Source: Actinomyces mediterranea (GTDB taxonomy: Bacteria > Actinomycetota > Actinomycetes > Actinomycetales > Actinomycetaceae). Taken from it: DNA of 64,000 nucleotides. Of this stretch, positions 1 through 8,975 are shown one piece after another. The notes under the pieces were generated by a model. The model searched no databases. It was not told where the DNA came from and saw only the letters and a list, made by a program, of their open reading frames with translations. Positions within the stretch are counted from its first letter, which is position 1; each line of letters begins with the position of its first letter. Position numbers and translations under genes: made by a program. The stretch is taken from the NCBI RefSeq assembly GCF_900155595.1, contig NZ_FTPB01000004.1, positions 1 to 64,000 on the forward strand. The letters run 5' to 3'.

Positions 1-237
1 ACCATCACCACCACCCCCACACCCCTACCCCAAACACCCCCACAAAACCCACAAGCAGGAAGCAACAAATACAACACCCACACATATAGACATTCGCAAG
101 ATATCCGGACCCCATCTCCGACGGATATGTTGACGTATTGTGCTCTCACCCAGTCGGCTTGACAGCGTTTCGGGGGGTAACGTTTCTCCTGCTATCGGAG
201 TATTTACTCAGTAACCAATGCAGGGAGGACATTCGCC
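1..237. other. Intergenic, no gene seen; C/A-rich start
   Basis: No coding sequence could be supported here. The first 100 bases or so are C- and A-rich and nearly free of G on the plus strand, a composition also seen (as G/T) in the IS debris near 58.9 kb and 62.6 kb. A TTGACA hexamer lies at 159-164, but no well-spaced -10 could be found, so no promoter is called. Confidence 0.5.
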
Positions 238-705
238 GTGTGGAAGAAGATCAGCGTCATTCTCGGAACTAGTGCACTCGCACTCACGCTTGCAGCGTGC
301 GGCCAGACTGGCGAGCAGAATGCCAAAGAGACCGCTACTCCTGTTGGAGAGATTCAGAGTCAGGAGACTGCCGCAACTGATACCAAGAGTACGGAGTCCT
401 CCAACAAGACAAGCGAGCAGAGTGACATCGCCCAGTTCCTCGAGTCCTATGAGTCTTATATTGACGAGTACCTCGCTTTCAGTGAAAGGTACAAGTCTAG
501 CGGTAACATTATGGCAATGGCGCAAGAGGCTATTGACATGCAGAAGAAGGCCAGCGAGCTCACCACCGAAGCGGAGGAATTGAAGAACAAACAGCTGAGT
601 GCTGAAGAACTCGCTATGTACACCGAAGTGATGGCGCGGTGCACGGAAAAGGCCGCTACAGCCGCTCAGAATATTTCCGAAGCGACACTGGGCAACGCTG
701 GCTGA
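238..705 (+). CDS. Small secreted lipoprotein of unknown function
   Basis: The 155-residue product begins with a lipoprotein signal: two lysines, a hydrophobic stretch and the lipobox LAAC with the cysteine at residue 21, so it should be acylated and anchored on the outer face of the membrane. The next 40 residues are a Ser/Thr/Glu-rich linker. The rest is polar, Ala/Glu/Lys-rich and looks helical, possibly coiled-coil. The start is GTG at 238, preceded by a purine-rich AGGGAGGA. The gene converges on the signal peptidase gene. I do not recognise the family; a role in the cell envelope is only a guess. Confidence 0.8.
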   Translation: MWKKISVILGTSALALTLAACGQTGEQNAKETATPVGEIQSQETAATDTKSTESSNKTSEQSDIAQFLESYESYIDEYLAFSERYKSSGNIMAMAQEAIDMQKKASELTTEAEELKNKQLSAEELAMYTEVMARCTEKAATAAQNISEATLGNAG

Positions 706-1431
706 TCACCTCGCCGCGTGAGACGTCGTGGCATTGGTGTTCGTCTGCAACGTTCGGCGTAGATGCCGACGCTCGCGAATGGCGAGGCCAGCGTGCCACA
801 GCGCATACGCGACCAAGCACGTTGCGAGAGGCATTCGCACGAGTGCTTTCACTTGCGGCGTCAGTGCAGTGGTGAGATGGCCCGCAAAGGGAATCCAATA
901 GCGTCGAATGCCCCGGATCTGCTTGGGACGCACGGGGCTCGCATCAAGAGAGGCATTGGCATCTCCCTTCATCGAATAGGCGACTTCGCCGGATGAATCG
1001 ATGCTGCGAGAAAGAATGCGATGGGTGACCAGAGTGTCGTCGTCGGGATTCGGCATATAGGTGATGACAGTTCCGGGAGACAGGCTCTGCGCCTCAGCCT
1101 CGTTGAGCGGAGAGACCACGACCAAGGATCCCGACGGCATCGATGGGGCCATCGACCCGGTCAAGATGGTCAACGGAACCCACCCCATGACGGCGGGGAT
1201 CACGCTGACGAGGATCGCGAATACAGTGAGTGCCCCGATGAGCATCGGGGCCGCAATCGACCACAGGAGTCGACCACAGCGCTTCACAACAGCAGGGAGG
1301 CGCCCGCCCACGTGTGTGACGTCCTCAGTACCGACCGACGCCGGAGTCGGGACGTGTGAATGCGTCGGAGGACGGCCCGCCTCAGTGAGTGAAGCGGACC
1401 GTCCTTCGAGCCTCGTGAGAACGATGTGCAT
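706..1431 (-). CDS. SipW-type (S26B) signal peptidase I
   Basis: A membrane-bound signal peptidase of 241 residues. A hydrophobic segment lies at about residues 56-85. It is followed by TGSMAPSMPSG with the catalytic serine at residue 93, and by DTLVTHRI with a histidine (137) where the usual bacterial enzymes carry lysine. That Ser/His pair marks the ER/SipW-like S26B class. A second hydrophobic segment near the C-terminus suggests two membrane passes. The ATG at 1431 was chosen because a longer reading would run into the preceding gene, which ends at 1449. SipW enzymes usually process a neighbouring substrate with an alternate signal peptide, and the gene just upstream fits that role. Confidence 0.85.
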   Translation of the reverse strand: MHIVLTRLEGRSASLTEAGRPPTHSHVPTPASVGTEDVTHVGGRLPAVVKRCGRLLWSIAAPMLIGALTVFAILVSVIPAVMGWVPLTILTGSMAPSMPSGSLVVVSPLNEAEAQSLSPGTVITYMPNPDDDTLVTHRILSRSIDSSGEVAYSMKGDANASLDASPVRPKQIRGIRRYWIPFAGHLTTALTPQVKALVRMPLATCLVAYALWHAGLAIRERRHLRRTLQTNTNATTSHAAR

Positions 1432-1448
1432 CGACTGGTTCGGACGGA

Positions 1449-2084
1449 TCAGCCTGCGAAGGGAGTGTTCTCGGGGCGCAGTTGCTGCTCCAGAATGACT
1501 GTGAAGTCGGAGATGGAGATCGCCTGCGCCTGCTCGGCGGGGGCCTTCGCCCATCCCCCGCCCTCGTGCGGTGCCTTCGTCGAGTCGCCCCGCAACTCGG
1601 GCAGTGCAGAGGTCTCATTGTCAGCGCCCATCTCGTAGGTGAGCGTTGCGCTGACCGTACAGATCTTGCCGTTGTCCTTCTCGGTGAGGTTCGCGTAATT
1701 CGCGCCGCCGCAGTCGATCCGGGGGCTTACTGTAATACCGGGGATGGAGGTGTCGAGTCCTTCGGGGAGTACCGCAAGGGTCGCCGTGAGATTCTTTCCC
1801 TGGAGGTTGAGGCGCACTTCGGAGGTGTAGGTGACGACATCGCCGGGAACGATCTTCTCAGTCGAGGGGTCGAAGGGAACGGTCGCATCACCATTATGAT
1901 CCGAGTCCGGCGTGTTGATCATCCATGAGGGGCTGCCGATCTTTTCGATGGCGAGGGTTCCCGTAGTGATGGTTCCGCCGTCGAGGGCGGCTTCGTCATA
2001 CCAGCGGGCGAAGGTTGCTCCTGAGCCGGCCAGGAGTGCGATGGCTGCGCCGAGGGCGAGGAGGGAGCGGGTGGAGTGAGACAT
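1449..2084 (-). CDS. Alternate-type signal peptide exported protein, likely SipW substrate
   Basis: A 211-residue exported protein. Its N-terminus (SRSLLALGAAIALLAGSG followed by ATFARWYDEA) has the long hydrophobic core and the region rich in Gly/Thr/Ile after it (GGTITTGTLAI) that typify the actinobacterial alternate-type signal peptide family, distantly like TasA/CalY. The mature part is beta-rich with no recognised catalytic motif, so a surface or matrix protein is likely. AAGGA precedes the ATG at 2084 with normal spacing; a second ATG at 2099 overlaps that ribosome site and was rejected. It lies 17 bases before the SipW-type peptidase gene and 87 bases after the sialidase gene, so the three are probably co-transcribed. 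Confidence 0.8.
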   Translation of the reverse strand: MSHSTRSLLALGAAIALLAGSGATFARWYDEAALDGGTITTGTLAIEKIGSPSWMINTPDSDHNGDATVPFDPSTEKIVPGDVVTYTSEVRLNLQGKNLTATLAVLPEGLDTSIPGITVSPRIDCGGANYANLTEKDNGKICTVSATLTYEMGADNETSALPELRGDSTKAPHEGGGWAKAPAEQAQAISISDFTVILEQQLRPENTPFAG

Positions 2085-2171
2085 GGTGGTGTCCTTCATC
2101 AGTAGACGTGTGTGTGACAGGGGCGGGTGCGGTGGGCGCACAACGGTGTCATGCGCCCACCGCATCACGGA

Positions 2172-4838
2172 TTACTCGCCGGCGACAAGGACGTCCTTGT
2201 CGCCCTGGCGCTCGACCTTCAGCTTCCCGGTGGGGACGCTGATCCGCGTAAATGCGGTGGATTCCATGGACTCGTAGAGTTCAGCGGTCGTCCCGCGGAC
2301 GAGGGCGATGGAGTCGGTCCCATTGCCGTCCCAGTCGCCAACGTACACCGCATCAGTAGCACGGCCGACCTGGATTCCCGCTGTCGGCGTCGCGAGGCGG
2401 CCGTTCTCCTTGTAGGCGACGACTCGTGCTCGCATGCGGACTGCGAAGGTCGCGTGTCCATCGCCGTTCCAGTCTCCCCATAGGATCGTCGTGTACTTCT
2501 TGCCCTCGGACTTGGTGACGTAAAGGGGCTTCTCCGGCTCGGTGAGGGTGACCGTCACAGTCGTCGAGGTCGATCCGCTGTCTGCGATGAACCTCGCCTT
2601 CATGGCGTACTCGTTCGCCGGGGCCTCCTTGGGAACGCGCAGGGTGATGGTTGCGCTTGCAGTTCCTTCCGCCACGTCTGCGACCTCGACCTCGTCGGCG
2701 CTCCATCCTGCGGGCAGGTCGGAGAGGGCGAGAGTTCCGCCCTTGGCGCCGGGCGCGACGAAGTTATCGACGTCGATGGTGACGGGGATGTTCTTCGTGC
2801 CTGCCTCAGCGGTGACTGCGGGAGCACTGAGCGCGGTGCACACGCCGCCGATCCAGCCGATCGGGAAGTGGCGGTAATAGATGCCCAGAGATTGCCGATT
2901 GTCTTCGGAGAGTAGGCCGATCTGTCCATCGGGCTGGACGGCGATGGTGGAGTAGCTGGTGTTCTCCTCGCGGAAGATCTTCTTGAACGGCCAGGTTTGG
3001 CCGTCATCGCAGGACATCCAGATCGTGCCGTTGTGTCGATCCCACTGGTCCCAACTCGCGCCTTGAGCATTCGAGAAGAGGAGGACTTTGGAGCGCGGAT
3101 CCGAGGGCTGCGCATTCGGGAAGGCTCGAATGATTTGAGCATTATTGCGCGAATCGACGAGCGTTGGGTCGAAGTGTTCGGACGTCCAGGTTTCTCCGGC
3201 ATCGTGCGAGAGTGCAACGATGCGTTTACCGGAGCGCTCCTTGTCACGAGAGTTCAACATGAGTGTGCCGTCGGAGAGCTCGACGACCTTGTTTTCATCC
3301 ATACGGTTTCCGATCGGCTGACCGCGGTGCCACGTGTCGCCATGATCGTCGGAGTAGACGGACACTGCGCGCTGGTTCCACCAGCCCTCATCGACGGTGA
3401 ACTGCTGAATAAGTCGGCCCGGATGGGCGCCGCGAGTGGTCTGGATGCCCTGGCCGGATGCGGCGAAGCGCCACCGGTCACTCTGGTGGGGGTTGACGAC
3501 ATTGGTGATGACCTGATGCGTCCAGGTGTAGCCATTATCGAGCGACTTCGAGACCTCGACCTGAACGACGTTCCGATCATCGGCGCTGTTGCCGAAGCTC
3601 TTCGCATTCGGAAGCCCGACGATGAAGCTCTTCACATGGAAGTTGAAGATCGTTCCAGTCGTGTTGTCCACGATGTACGAGGGGTCTGAGTAGCCCTCCT
3701 GCTTCTGGCAGTCGAGAGAGGGGACACCCCGATGGATGTACGTCTTCGGACCCCAGGTCTTGCCGCCGTCAGTGGATCGGCGCTGCACGATGGAGTTCGG
3801 GTTCGGCGAGTCATCGCGGCCGCTGAGGCTTCCGTCCCAGCAGGTGCGGACACGGGGGCGCTCATCGAAAGAGGCAAGGATGTCGCCATTGGGGGCGACG
3901 GTGATCGCGGGGATCCGGTAGTAGTCGGTGCCCTGCTGGTGGATGAGTTCGGTGCGCTCGCTCATATCGCCGACCAGATCCGCATTCGCGTCGAGGGGCG
4001 ATGAGGGCTCGGCCGAGGGGTAGTCGGCTGTGACCGTCAGTGCTTCGGCGTTCAGAGTTTCTTCGTGATTGAGATCCGCGCCGTTGTATTCACCGACTGT
4101 GATCTGCGGGAGCCACAGCTGTGATTGTACGTCTTCCCCGGTGATCTCATGTGTGAGGTTGGCGCAGGTGAGAGTCGACGGGGCAGTCTTCTCACAGGTC
4201 GGTGCACCATCGAAGGTCGACTTGAGCACCTGGTAGGTCTTGTCGTCGGATACGCCGCCGAAGGTAGCGCTGTAGGTGACGATGTCACCCTCTGTATACG
4301 CGGCCTGTGCCTCGCTCGTCTGGATCAGTTCTTCGCCCCAGAAGCGGGTGGCTTTTACGGGGACCGCCTGTCCGGAAATGGTTCCGGTCGTGCCCAGCGC
4401 CTCACCCTGGTATCCGGGGGCCTGCGTCATGAGCTCCACGGTGGGGGTGAAGGATCCCGCTGCGATGTCGTCCTTGGTCACCACATGGGTGATGAATCGT
4501 TTGGGGACGCTGGCCTTGCAGTCGGTCTTCGTCTGGCCCGCATCGATTTTCGACCATTTGCAGCCTGCGTAGTTGTCGAGGTTCGACTTCGTGACGGTCA
4601 CGGAGCGCGTCTCATCGGCGGTGTTTGTCACGCTGAGAAGGAAGCCGATGGTATCGCCAACGTCGTAGACGTCTTTGGGATTCGCATCAGGGTCGAGGGT
4701 GATCTCGACGTTGAGATTCGCGTCGCTGCCGATGGCGAAAGCGGACGGTGCGGTGGTGGTAAGGCCCGTGAAGGCCAGGGCGCCGACTGCCATGAGGGCT
4801 GATAGTCGGTGAGCGCGAGAGGAGGTCGTCGTACTCAT
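2172..4838 (-). CDS. Secreted multidomain sialidase (GH33)
   Basis: An 888-residue exo-alpha-sialidase that should release sialic acids from host glycans outside the cell. A signal peptide spans about residues 1-35 and ends SAFA. Residues 40-280 are beta-rich, DUF11-like repeats. The GH33 propeller starts with the YRIP arginine motif near residue 306. It carries five Asp boxes (STDGGKTW, SLDNGYTW, SDDHGDTW, SHDAGETW, SCDDGQTW) between about residues 356 and 615. A NEW3-like beta domain follows at about 660-760, then two FG-GAP-like repeats (GDWNGDGHATF, GDWDGNGTDSI). No LPXTG or membrane anchor is seen, so it is probably released. The ATG at 4838 has AGGAG seven bases upstream; the longer reading to 4928 would translate through operator-like repeats. 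It heads the sialidase/alternate-signal/SipW group. Confidence 0.92.
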   Translation of the reverse strand: MSTTTSSRAHRLSALMAVGALAFTGLTTTAPSAFAIGSDANLNVEITLDPDANPKDVYDVGDTIGFLLSVTNTADETRSVTVTKSNLDNYAGCKWSKIDAGQTKTDCKASVPKRFITHVVTKDDIAAGSFTPTVELMTQAPGYQGEALGTTGTISGQAVPVKATRFWGEELIQTSEAQAAYTEGDIVTYSATFGGVSDDKTYQVLKSTFDGAPTCEKTAPSTLTCANLTHEITGEDVQSQLWLPQITVGEYNGADLNHEETLNAEALTVTADYPSAEPSSPLDANADLVGDMSERTELIHQQGTDYYRIPAITVAPNGDILASFDERPRVRTCWDGSLSGRDDSPNPNSIVQRRSTDGGKTWGPKTYIHRGVPSLDCQKQEGYSDPSYIVDNTTGTIFNFHVKSFIVGLPNAKSFGNSADDRNVVQVEVSKSLDNGYTWTHQVITNVVNPHQSDRWRFAASGQGIQTTRGAHPGRLIQQFTVDEGWWNQRAVSVYSDDHGDTWHRGQPIGNRMDENKVVELSDGTLMLNSRDKERSGKRIVALSHDAGETWTSEHFDPTLVDSRNNAQIIRAFPNAQPSDPRSKVLLFSNAQGASWDQWDRHNGTIWMSCDDGQTWPFKKIFREENTSYSTIAVQPDGQIGLLSEDNRQSLGIYYRHFPIGWIGGVCTALSAPAVTAEAGTKNIPVTIDVDNFVAPGAKGGTLALSDLPAGWSADEVEVADVAEGTASATITLRVPKEAPANEYAMKARFIADSGSTSTTVTVTLTEPEKPLYVTKSEGKKYTTILWGDWNGDGHATFAVRMRARVVAYKENGRLATPTAGIQVGRATDAVYVGDWDGNGTDSIALVRGTTAELYESMESTAFTRISVPTGKLKVERQGDKDVLVAGE

Positions 4839-4885
4839 AGATGCTCCTGTATCCGGGACGGGAAGCGTCGCTGCTCCCATTGAAT

Positions 4886-4910
4886 TTGTCAGACGACATT
4901 TGTCTGACGA
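4886..4910 (-). promoter_or_regulatory. Two GntR/FadR-like half-palindromes upstream of the sialidase
   Basis: TTGTCAGACGA (4886-4896) and TTGTCTGACGA (4900-4910) lie 14 bases apart, 48-72 bases before the sialidase ATG. Both fit TNGTNNNACNA, the known pattern of FadR-subfamily GntR regulators. Their position would let a repressor cover the promoter or early transcript. The function is inferred; no GntR gene is in this window. Confidence 0.5.
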
Positions 4911-4957
4911 CTGACACCGTATCGTCAATATGTCGAGAAGGGGAATAGTTTGTGAGT

Positions 4958-4980
4958 AACCCTGAGAATAATTCAGGGTT
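4958..4980. repeat. Inverted repeat AACCCTGA-N7-TCAGGGTT
   Basis: A perfect 8-base inverted repeat with a 7-base spacer in an AT-rich gap, 120-142 bases upstream of the sialidase. It shares its half-site with the repeat at 5063-5080. No T-run follows it, so an operator is more likely than a terminator. Confidence 0.55.
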
Positions 4981-5062
4981 GGCTGAAAATTGAAAATTGT
5001 CCGAATAATGCTAGGAAATAAGCAATGATCAGGAGAATAAAAAATTTAAAATAATCTGCTAT

Positions 5063-5080
5063 CTCAGGGTAAACCCTGAG
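5063..5080. repeat. Inverted repeat CTCAGGGT-AA-ACCCTGAG
   Basis: A perfect 8-base inverted repeat with a 2-base spacer, about 105 bases from the first. Both contain TCAGGGT/ACCCTGA half-sites. Together they bracket a strongly AT-rich segment (about 4970-5060) that stands out in this GC-rich genome, as a regulatory region upstream of the sialidase could. Confidence 0.5.
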
Positions 5081-5198
5081 TTCTGTGGCGATCTCCACGA
5101 TCGGATGAGGCCGCCGCTGAGGAAGCAGAGAGATCCCGGAGTGCATTCCGCCCCGAACACGGCACTAACGAATGAACGAGGGCGGGAGTGTATGCGAG

Positions 5199-5226
5199 GG
5201 GGCCCGGTGCATCGGCACCGGGCCCC
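5199..5226 (-). terminator. Perfect 12-bp hairpin after the AspT-type gene
   Basis: GGGGCCCGGTGC, loop ATCG, then GCACCGGGCCCC forms a perfect 12-bp stem 16 bases beyond the stop codon of the minus-strand transporter gene. There is no T-run, as is common for actinobacterial terminators. Confidence 0.7.
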
Positions 5227-5241
5227 TTAAGCGTTGAATGA

Positions 5242-6837
5242 TCAGCCCATGCCGCCGAGAACCTGGGCGACCAGGATCTTGCCGATCATGGCCACCGGGT
5301 AGATGAGCGCGTATCCGAGAGACACTCGCGGATCCGCATTCGTACGGCCGTTGGCGAACGCGAGGACGGCCGGCTGAGTCTGGACGCCCCCGATCATGCC
5401 GGACAGCTGAGTGCCGCCCATCTTGAAAATCCACCGCATCGTCGTGTACACGCCAACTGCGATGATCGTCGTGATGATAAAGCCGAGGATGAAGATGTTG
5501 ATCCACTCACCCGAGGTGAAGGCCTCAGCGATCTGTCCGCCCGCCTTTGCCCCCGCCTGTGCGAGGAACACGAGAAGACCGAGCTCAGCCATCACCTGGC
5601 ACGCGGTGAATGGCAATGATGTGACGACCGGCCCGATGCGGCCGATGCGGCCGAAGACGAGTCCCACGATGAGGGTGCCCGCTGCGGCGCCGATAGAGAA
5701 GGTGTCGCCGCCGGGCATGGGGATGGGCAATTCGCCCAGCGCAATGCCCAGGGCCATGCCGATGCCGAGCGCGACTGGGTTGAGGTCCGACAGACCGCGC
5801 GCCGAGTCGCCGAAGAACTTCGTAATCGCCGTCATTTTCGACGTCGGGGCGACAACGCGAACGCGGTCCCCCTGCTGAAGCACTAGGCCCGGTTCAGCGA
5901 TCATGTCGACATCGCCGCGGCGCACGCGCGAGATCGTCGCGGAGAACTGCTTGGCGAGATTGAGATCTGCAACCGTGCGCCCCGCAACCTTGGGATCCGA
6001 CACGGTGACGCGGCGGAAGTCGAGGTAGGAGCGGTCCTGCATGAGGGAATGCGACGATGCGTGACCGAGTTCGGTGGCAGCGCGGGCGACGAGCTCACGC
6101 GGACCGACGACGGTGACGAGGTCTCCAGCATCGAGGGTGTCCGACATGGAGGGGCGGGTGATCGGCCCGGTCTCTCCGCGGCGCAGGCGCGAGAATGTCA
6201 CCTTCGAACCGAGCTTGTCGTAGATGTCGCCAACGAAGGGGTGGTCGTCGCGCTCAACGCGGATCGTCCGATTCGCAAGCGGCGAGGGCGCGTCCCGATC
6301 GTTCTTGCCATACGCGAGGGCGGCCATCGACGCTGCGAGCATGCCGATGACGCCGAAGAGGTAGGCGATCGAGTATCCGACGGTTGCGCGGTCCAGTTGC
6401 CCCGAGGCGTCGCCCGCAGCTGCGAGCGCCGGAGTGTTGGTGACAGCGCCCGCGAAGGTTCCCGAGATGAGGGCGATGTCCATACCGAGGGCCTTGCCGA
6501 CGCCGAGTCCCACGGCAGCCGCGGCAATGTAAATGACGATGACCGTCAGGATCGGACCGATCGCCGTCTTGAGGTTGTGGAAGAAGGAGGCGCCGGAGTT
6601 GATGCCGATTGCGAAAGTGAAGAGTGTCAGCCCGAGGGTGCCCAACTGCGGGGTGACCCGCAGTTCGATGCCGTACGACTGAGCCCATGCGGCGAGGCCG
6701 ATAGCGAAGAACAACACCGCCGCAGCACCGAGGCCGATTCCCTTGACCTTGATATGGCCGAACGCCATGCCGACGCCGATGAGGAGGAAGAGGAAGAGCA
6801 CTGGTTGTTCTGCCAGTAATGCGAACACTGTTGCCAC
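5242..6837 (-). CDS. Aspartate:alanine exchanger family (AspT-type) transporter
   Basis: A 531-residue membrane protein of the AAE family. Two hydrophobic halves (about residues 10-170 and 350-530, each with several segments) flank two hydrophilic RCK_C/TrkA_C-like domains at about residues 195-345 (for example GDLVTVVGPRE and GDRVRVVAPTSK). The first half contains the family-typical FTFAIGINSGASFF and GAVTNTPALAAAG. The family includes AspT, which exchanges aspartate for alanine, and YidE/YbjL proteins of unknown substrate, so the substrate here is open. The start is GTG at 6837. The gene is divergent from ilvB, and a strong hairpin follows it at 5199-5226. Confidence 0.85.
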   Translation of the reverse strand: MATVFALLAEQPVLFLFLLIGVGMAFGHIKVKGIGLGAAAVLFFAIGLAAWAQSYGIELRVTPQLGTLGLTLFTFAIGINSGASFFHNLKTAIGPILTVIVIYIAAAAVGLGVGKALGMDIALISGTFAGAVTNTPALAAAGDASGQLDRATVGYSIAYLFGVIGMLAASMAALAYGKNDRDAPSPLANRTIRVERDDHPFVGDIYDKLGSKVTFSRLRRGETGPITRPSMSDTLDAGDLVTVVGPRELVARAATELGHASSHSLMQDRSYLDFRRVTVSDPKVAGRTVADLNLAKQFSATISRVRRGDVDMIAEPGLVLQQGDRVRVVAPTSKMTAITKFFGDSARGLSDLNPVALGIGMALGIALGELPIPMPGGDTFSIGAAAGTLIVGLVFGRIGRIGPVVTSLPFTACQVMAELGLLVFLAQAGAKAGGQIAEAFTSGEWINIFILGFIITTIIAVGVYTTMRWIFKMGGTQLSGMIGGVQTQPAVLAFANGRTNADPRVSLGYALIYPVAMIGKILVAQVLGGMG

Positions 6838-7045
6838 AGTTTTTCAGACTCCCAAACAAGACATGCGTAGTGAATACAGACCCGCTCAGTATCTCAGGAA
6901 ACCCTCGGTCACGGGCCAGCCGATCGTCCCACATGAGCGAGTCTGATGGGACACACGCCGCTGCTCGATCCGCGCCCCACCCGCAGCGGGTCCGGAGTGT
7001 GAGACGTCAAGTATCGGCACCAGGATGCGGCCTACCGTTGGACAC

Positions 7046-7117
7046 GTGCTCAACATTCACCTGGTTGGTATTCGCGCCCTCGTCCTCGTACCCGGGCGTG
7101 CGAATCCTGCCGCGTGA
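7046..7117 (+). CDS. ilvB leader peptide (branched-chain amino acid attenuation)
   Basis: A 23-codon open frame from GTG 7046 to TGA 7115-7117. Nine of its 23 residues are Leu, Ile or Val, including the run Leu-Val-Leu-Val. This is the pattern of leader peptides whose ribosome stalling senses charged branched-chain tRNAs. A terminator hairpin with a T-run follows 22 bases later and ilvB follows that. A TACCGT hexamer at 7033-7038 could be a -10 only seven bases before the GTG, so the leader mRNA may itself be leaderless (inference). Confidence 0.75.
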   Translation: MLNIHLVGIRALVLVPGRANPAA

Positions 7118-7138
7118 ACACGGATGGATCGCACGCCT

Positions 7139-7171
7139 ATTCCCCTACGCGAATGCGGATGGGGATTTTTT
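7139..7171 (+). terminator. ilvBNC attenuator hairpin
   Basis: The left arm ATTCCCCTACGC (7139-7150), loop GAAT and right arm GCGGATGGGGAT (7155-7166) form a 12-position stem with two mismatches and one G-U pair. A run of T ends at 7171. It sits between the leader peptide and ilvB, where transcription attenuation would act. Confidence 0.75.
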
Positions 7172-7208
7172 GTTGGGATCCACCCACCCCGATTGAGAGG
7201 ACGATGCG

Positions 7209-8972
7209 GTGACAGACACTCCTGATACCCAGACAATGACCGGAGCCGAGGCGATCGTCGCCAGCCTTGAGGCACTCGGTGTGACAGATATCTTTGGCAT
7301 GCCCGGCGGAACGATTCTGCCGACTTTCGACCCGCTGATGGACTCGAAGCTCAACTTCATCCTCGTGCGCCACGAACAGGGAGCCGGACACGCGGCTGAG
7401 GGCTACGCCCTCGCAACCGGAAAGACCGGCTGTGCGATCGTCACCTCGGGGCCCGGCGCGACTAACACCCTGACAGCACTCGCCGACGCTAATATGGACT
7501 CAGTGCCCCTCGTCGTTATCTCCGGCCAGGTGGGCGCCTCCCTCATCGGCACTGACGCCTTCCAGGAAGCGGATATCGTCGGCGCCTCCATGCCGCTGAC
7601 CAAGCATGCTTTCCTCGTCACCGATGCCAACGAGATCCCCTCGCGTTTGGCCGAGGCCTTCCAGATCGCCTCGACCGGACGCCCCGGTCCCGTCCTCGTC
7701 GACATCACCAGGTCCGCGCAGACCGCGACCATGGAATTCTCGTGGCCCCCGGCAATCGACCTTCCCGGCTACAGGGTCGCCGGGAAGCCCCATAAGCGTC
7801 AGGTCCGCGCGGCGGCAGAGGTCATCAACGGGGCCCAAGCGCCCGTCCTCTACGTCGGGGGCGGCGTCATCCGATCCGGATCCTCGAAGGATCTCGCAAC
7901 CCTCGTCGAATTCACCGACGCTCCCGTCGTCACGACCCTGACGGCCCGAGGCGCCTTTCCCGACTCCGATCCTCACAATCTCGGCATGCCCGGAATGCAC
8001 GGCACCGTCGCAGCCGTCGGCGCCCTCCAACGCGCCGACCTCATCGTCGCCCTCGGCGCGCGCTTCGATGACCGCGTCACCGGCAAACTTGATTCCTTCG
8101 CTCCTCGTGCCAAGGTCGTTCACATCGACATCGACGCGGCGGAGATCTCCAAGAACCGTGTCGCAGACATTCCGATCGTCGGCGACCTCGCCACCGCGCT
8201 CAGCGCCCTCGTCTCAGAGATCGAGGACGTGCAGGCGGACGTCGGCCGTTCCGACATCTCAGGATGGTGGCGCTACATCAATCGCCTCAAGGAGCGTTAC
8301 CCGATGGGATGGTCGCCCTCCGAGGACGGGCTCATGGCTCCTCAGCACGTCCTGACGCGCCTGTCCGACATCGTGGGCCCCGAGGCCGTGTACGTCACCG
8401 GCGTCGGCCAGCATCAGATGTGGGCGGCGCAGTTCATCGACTATGAGTCGCCCCGCCATTTCATCTCCTCCTCAGGGCTCGGCACGATGGGGTACTGCAT
8501 CCCTGCCGCCATGGGGGCGCAAGTCGGCAGACCCGACACCGTGGTATGGGCGATCGACGGCGACGGCTCCTTCCAAATGACGAACCAGGAGCTCGCGACC
8601 TGTGCCATCAACGGCATTCCGATCAAGGTCTGCCTCATCAACAATTCGGTGCTCGGCATGGTGCGCCAGTGGCAGTCGCTCTTCTACCATAAGCGCTACT
8701 CGAATACGACGCTCAACCCCGTCGATGGCGATCAGATCCCGAACTTTGAAATGCTCGCCAAAGCCTATGGAATGGCGGCGCGGACTGTAAGATCCGCAGA
8801 CGAGATCGACGAGGCGATTGAATGGGCGATGTCGGTCAACGATCGGCCCGTCCTTATCGACTTCAGGGTCTCCAAGGACGCGATGGTGTGGCCGATGGTC
8901 GCCGCGGGCGTGTCCAATGACGAAATCCGCTATGCCAAGGGCATGGCGCCCGATTGGGATGTGGAGGACTGA
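7209..8972 (+). CDS. ilvB: Acetolactate synthase, large (catalytic) subunit
   Basis: A 587-residue thiamine-diphosphate enzyme that condenses two pyruvates to acetolactate, or pyruvate with 2-oxobutyrate to acetohydroxybutyrate: the first common step of valine, leucine and isoleucine synthesis. The N-terminal domain has [10 protein letters not shown] and [14 protein letters not shown] with the conserved glutamate that activates the cofactor. The C-terminal TPP site shows [12 protein letters not shown]. Length and domain order are normal. The start is GTG at 7209, with GAGAGGA seven bases upstream; the ATG at 7204 hits a stop after two codons. It is the first gene of ilvBNC, behind the leader and attenuator. 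Confidence 0.97.
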   Translation: MTDTPDTQTMTGAEAIVASLEALGVTDIFGMPGGTILPTFDPLMDSKLNFILVRHEQGAGHAAEGYALATGKTGCAIVTSGPGATNTLTALADANMDSVPLVVISGQVGASLIGTDAFQEADIVGASMPLTKHAFLVTDANEIPSRLAEAFQIASTGRPGPVLVDITRSAQTATMEFSWPPAIDLPGYRVAGKPHKRQVRAAAEVINGAQAPVLYVGGGVIRSGSSKDLATLVEFTDAPVVTTLTARGAFPDSDPHNLGMPGMHGTVAAVGALQRADLIVALGARFDDRVTGKLDSFAPRAKVVHIDIDAAEISKNRVADIPIVGDLATALSALVSEIEDVQADVGRSDISGWWRYINRLKERYPMGWSPSEDGLMAPQHVLTRLSDIVGPEAVYVTGVGQHQMWAAQFIDYESPRHFISSSGLGTMGYCIPAAMGAQVGRPDTVVWAIDGDGSFQMTNQELATCAINGIPIKVCLINNSVLGMVRQWQSLFYHKRYSNTTLNPVDGDQIPNFEMLAKAYGMAARTVRSADEIDEAIEWAMSVNDRPVLIDFRVSKDAMVWPMVAAGVSNDEIRYAKGMAPDWDVED

Positions 8973-8975
8973 CAC

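Noticed and set aside
6926-6952. Inverted repeat GTCCCA/TGGGAC in the aspT-type/ilvB gap
   Set aside because: Six-base arms with a 15-base spacer are expected by chance at this GC content.
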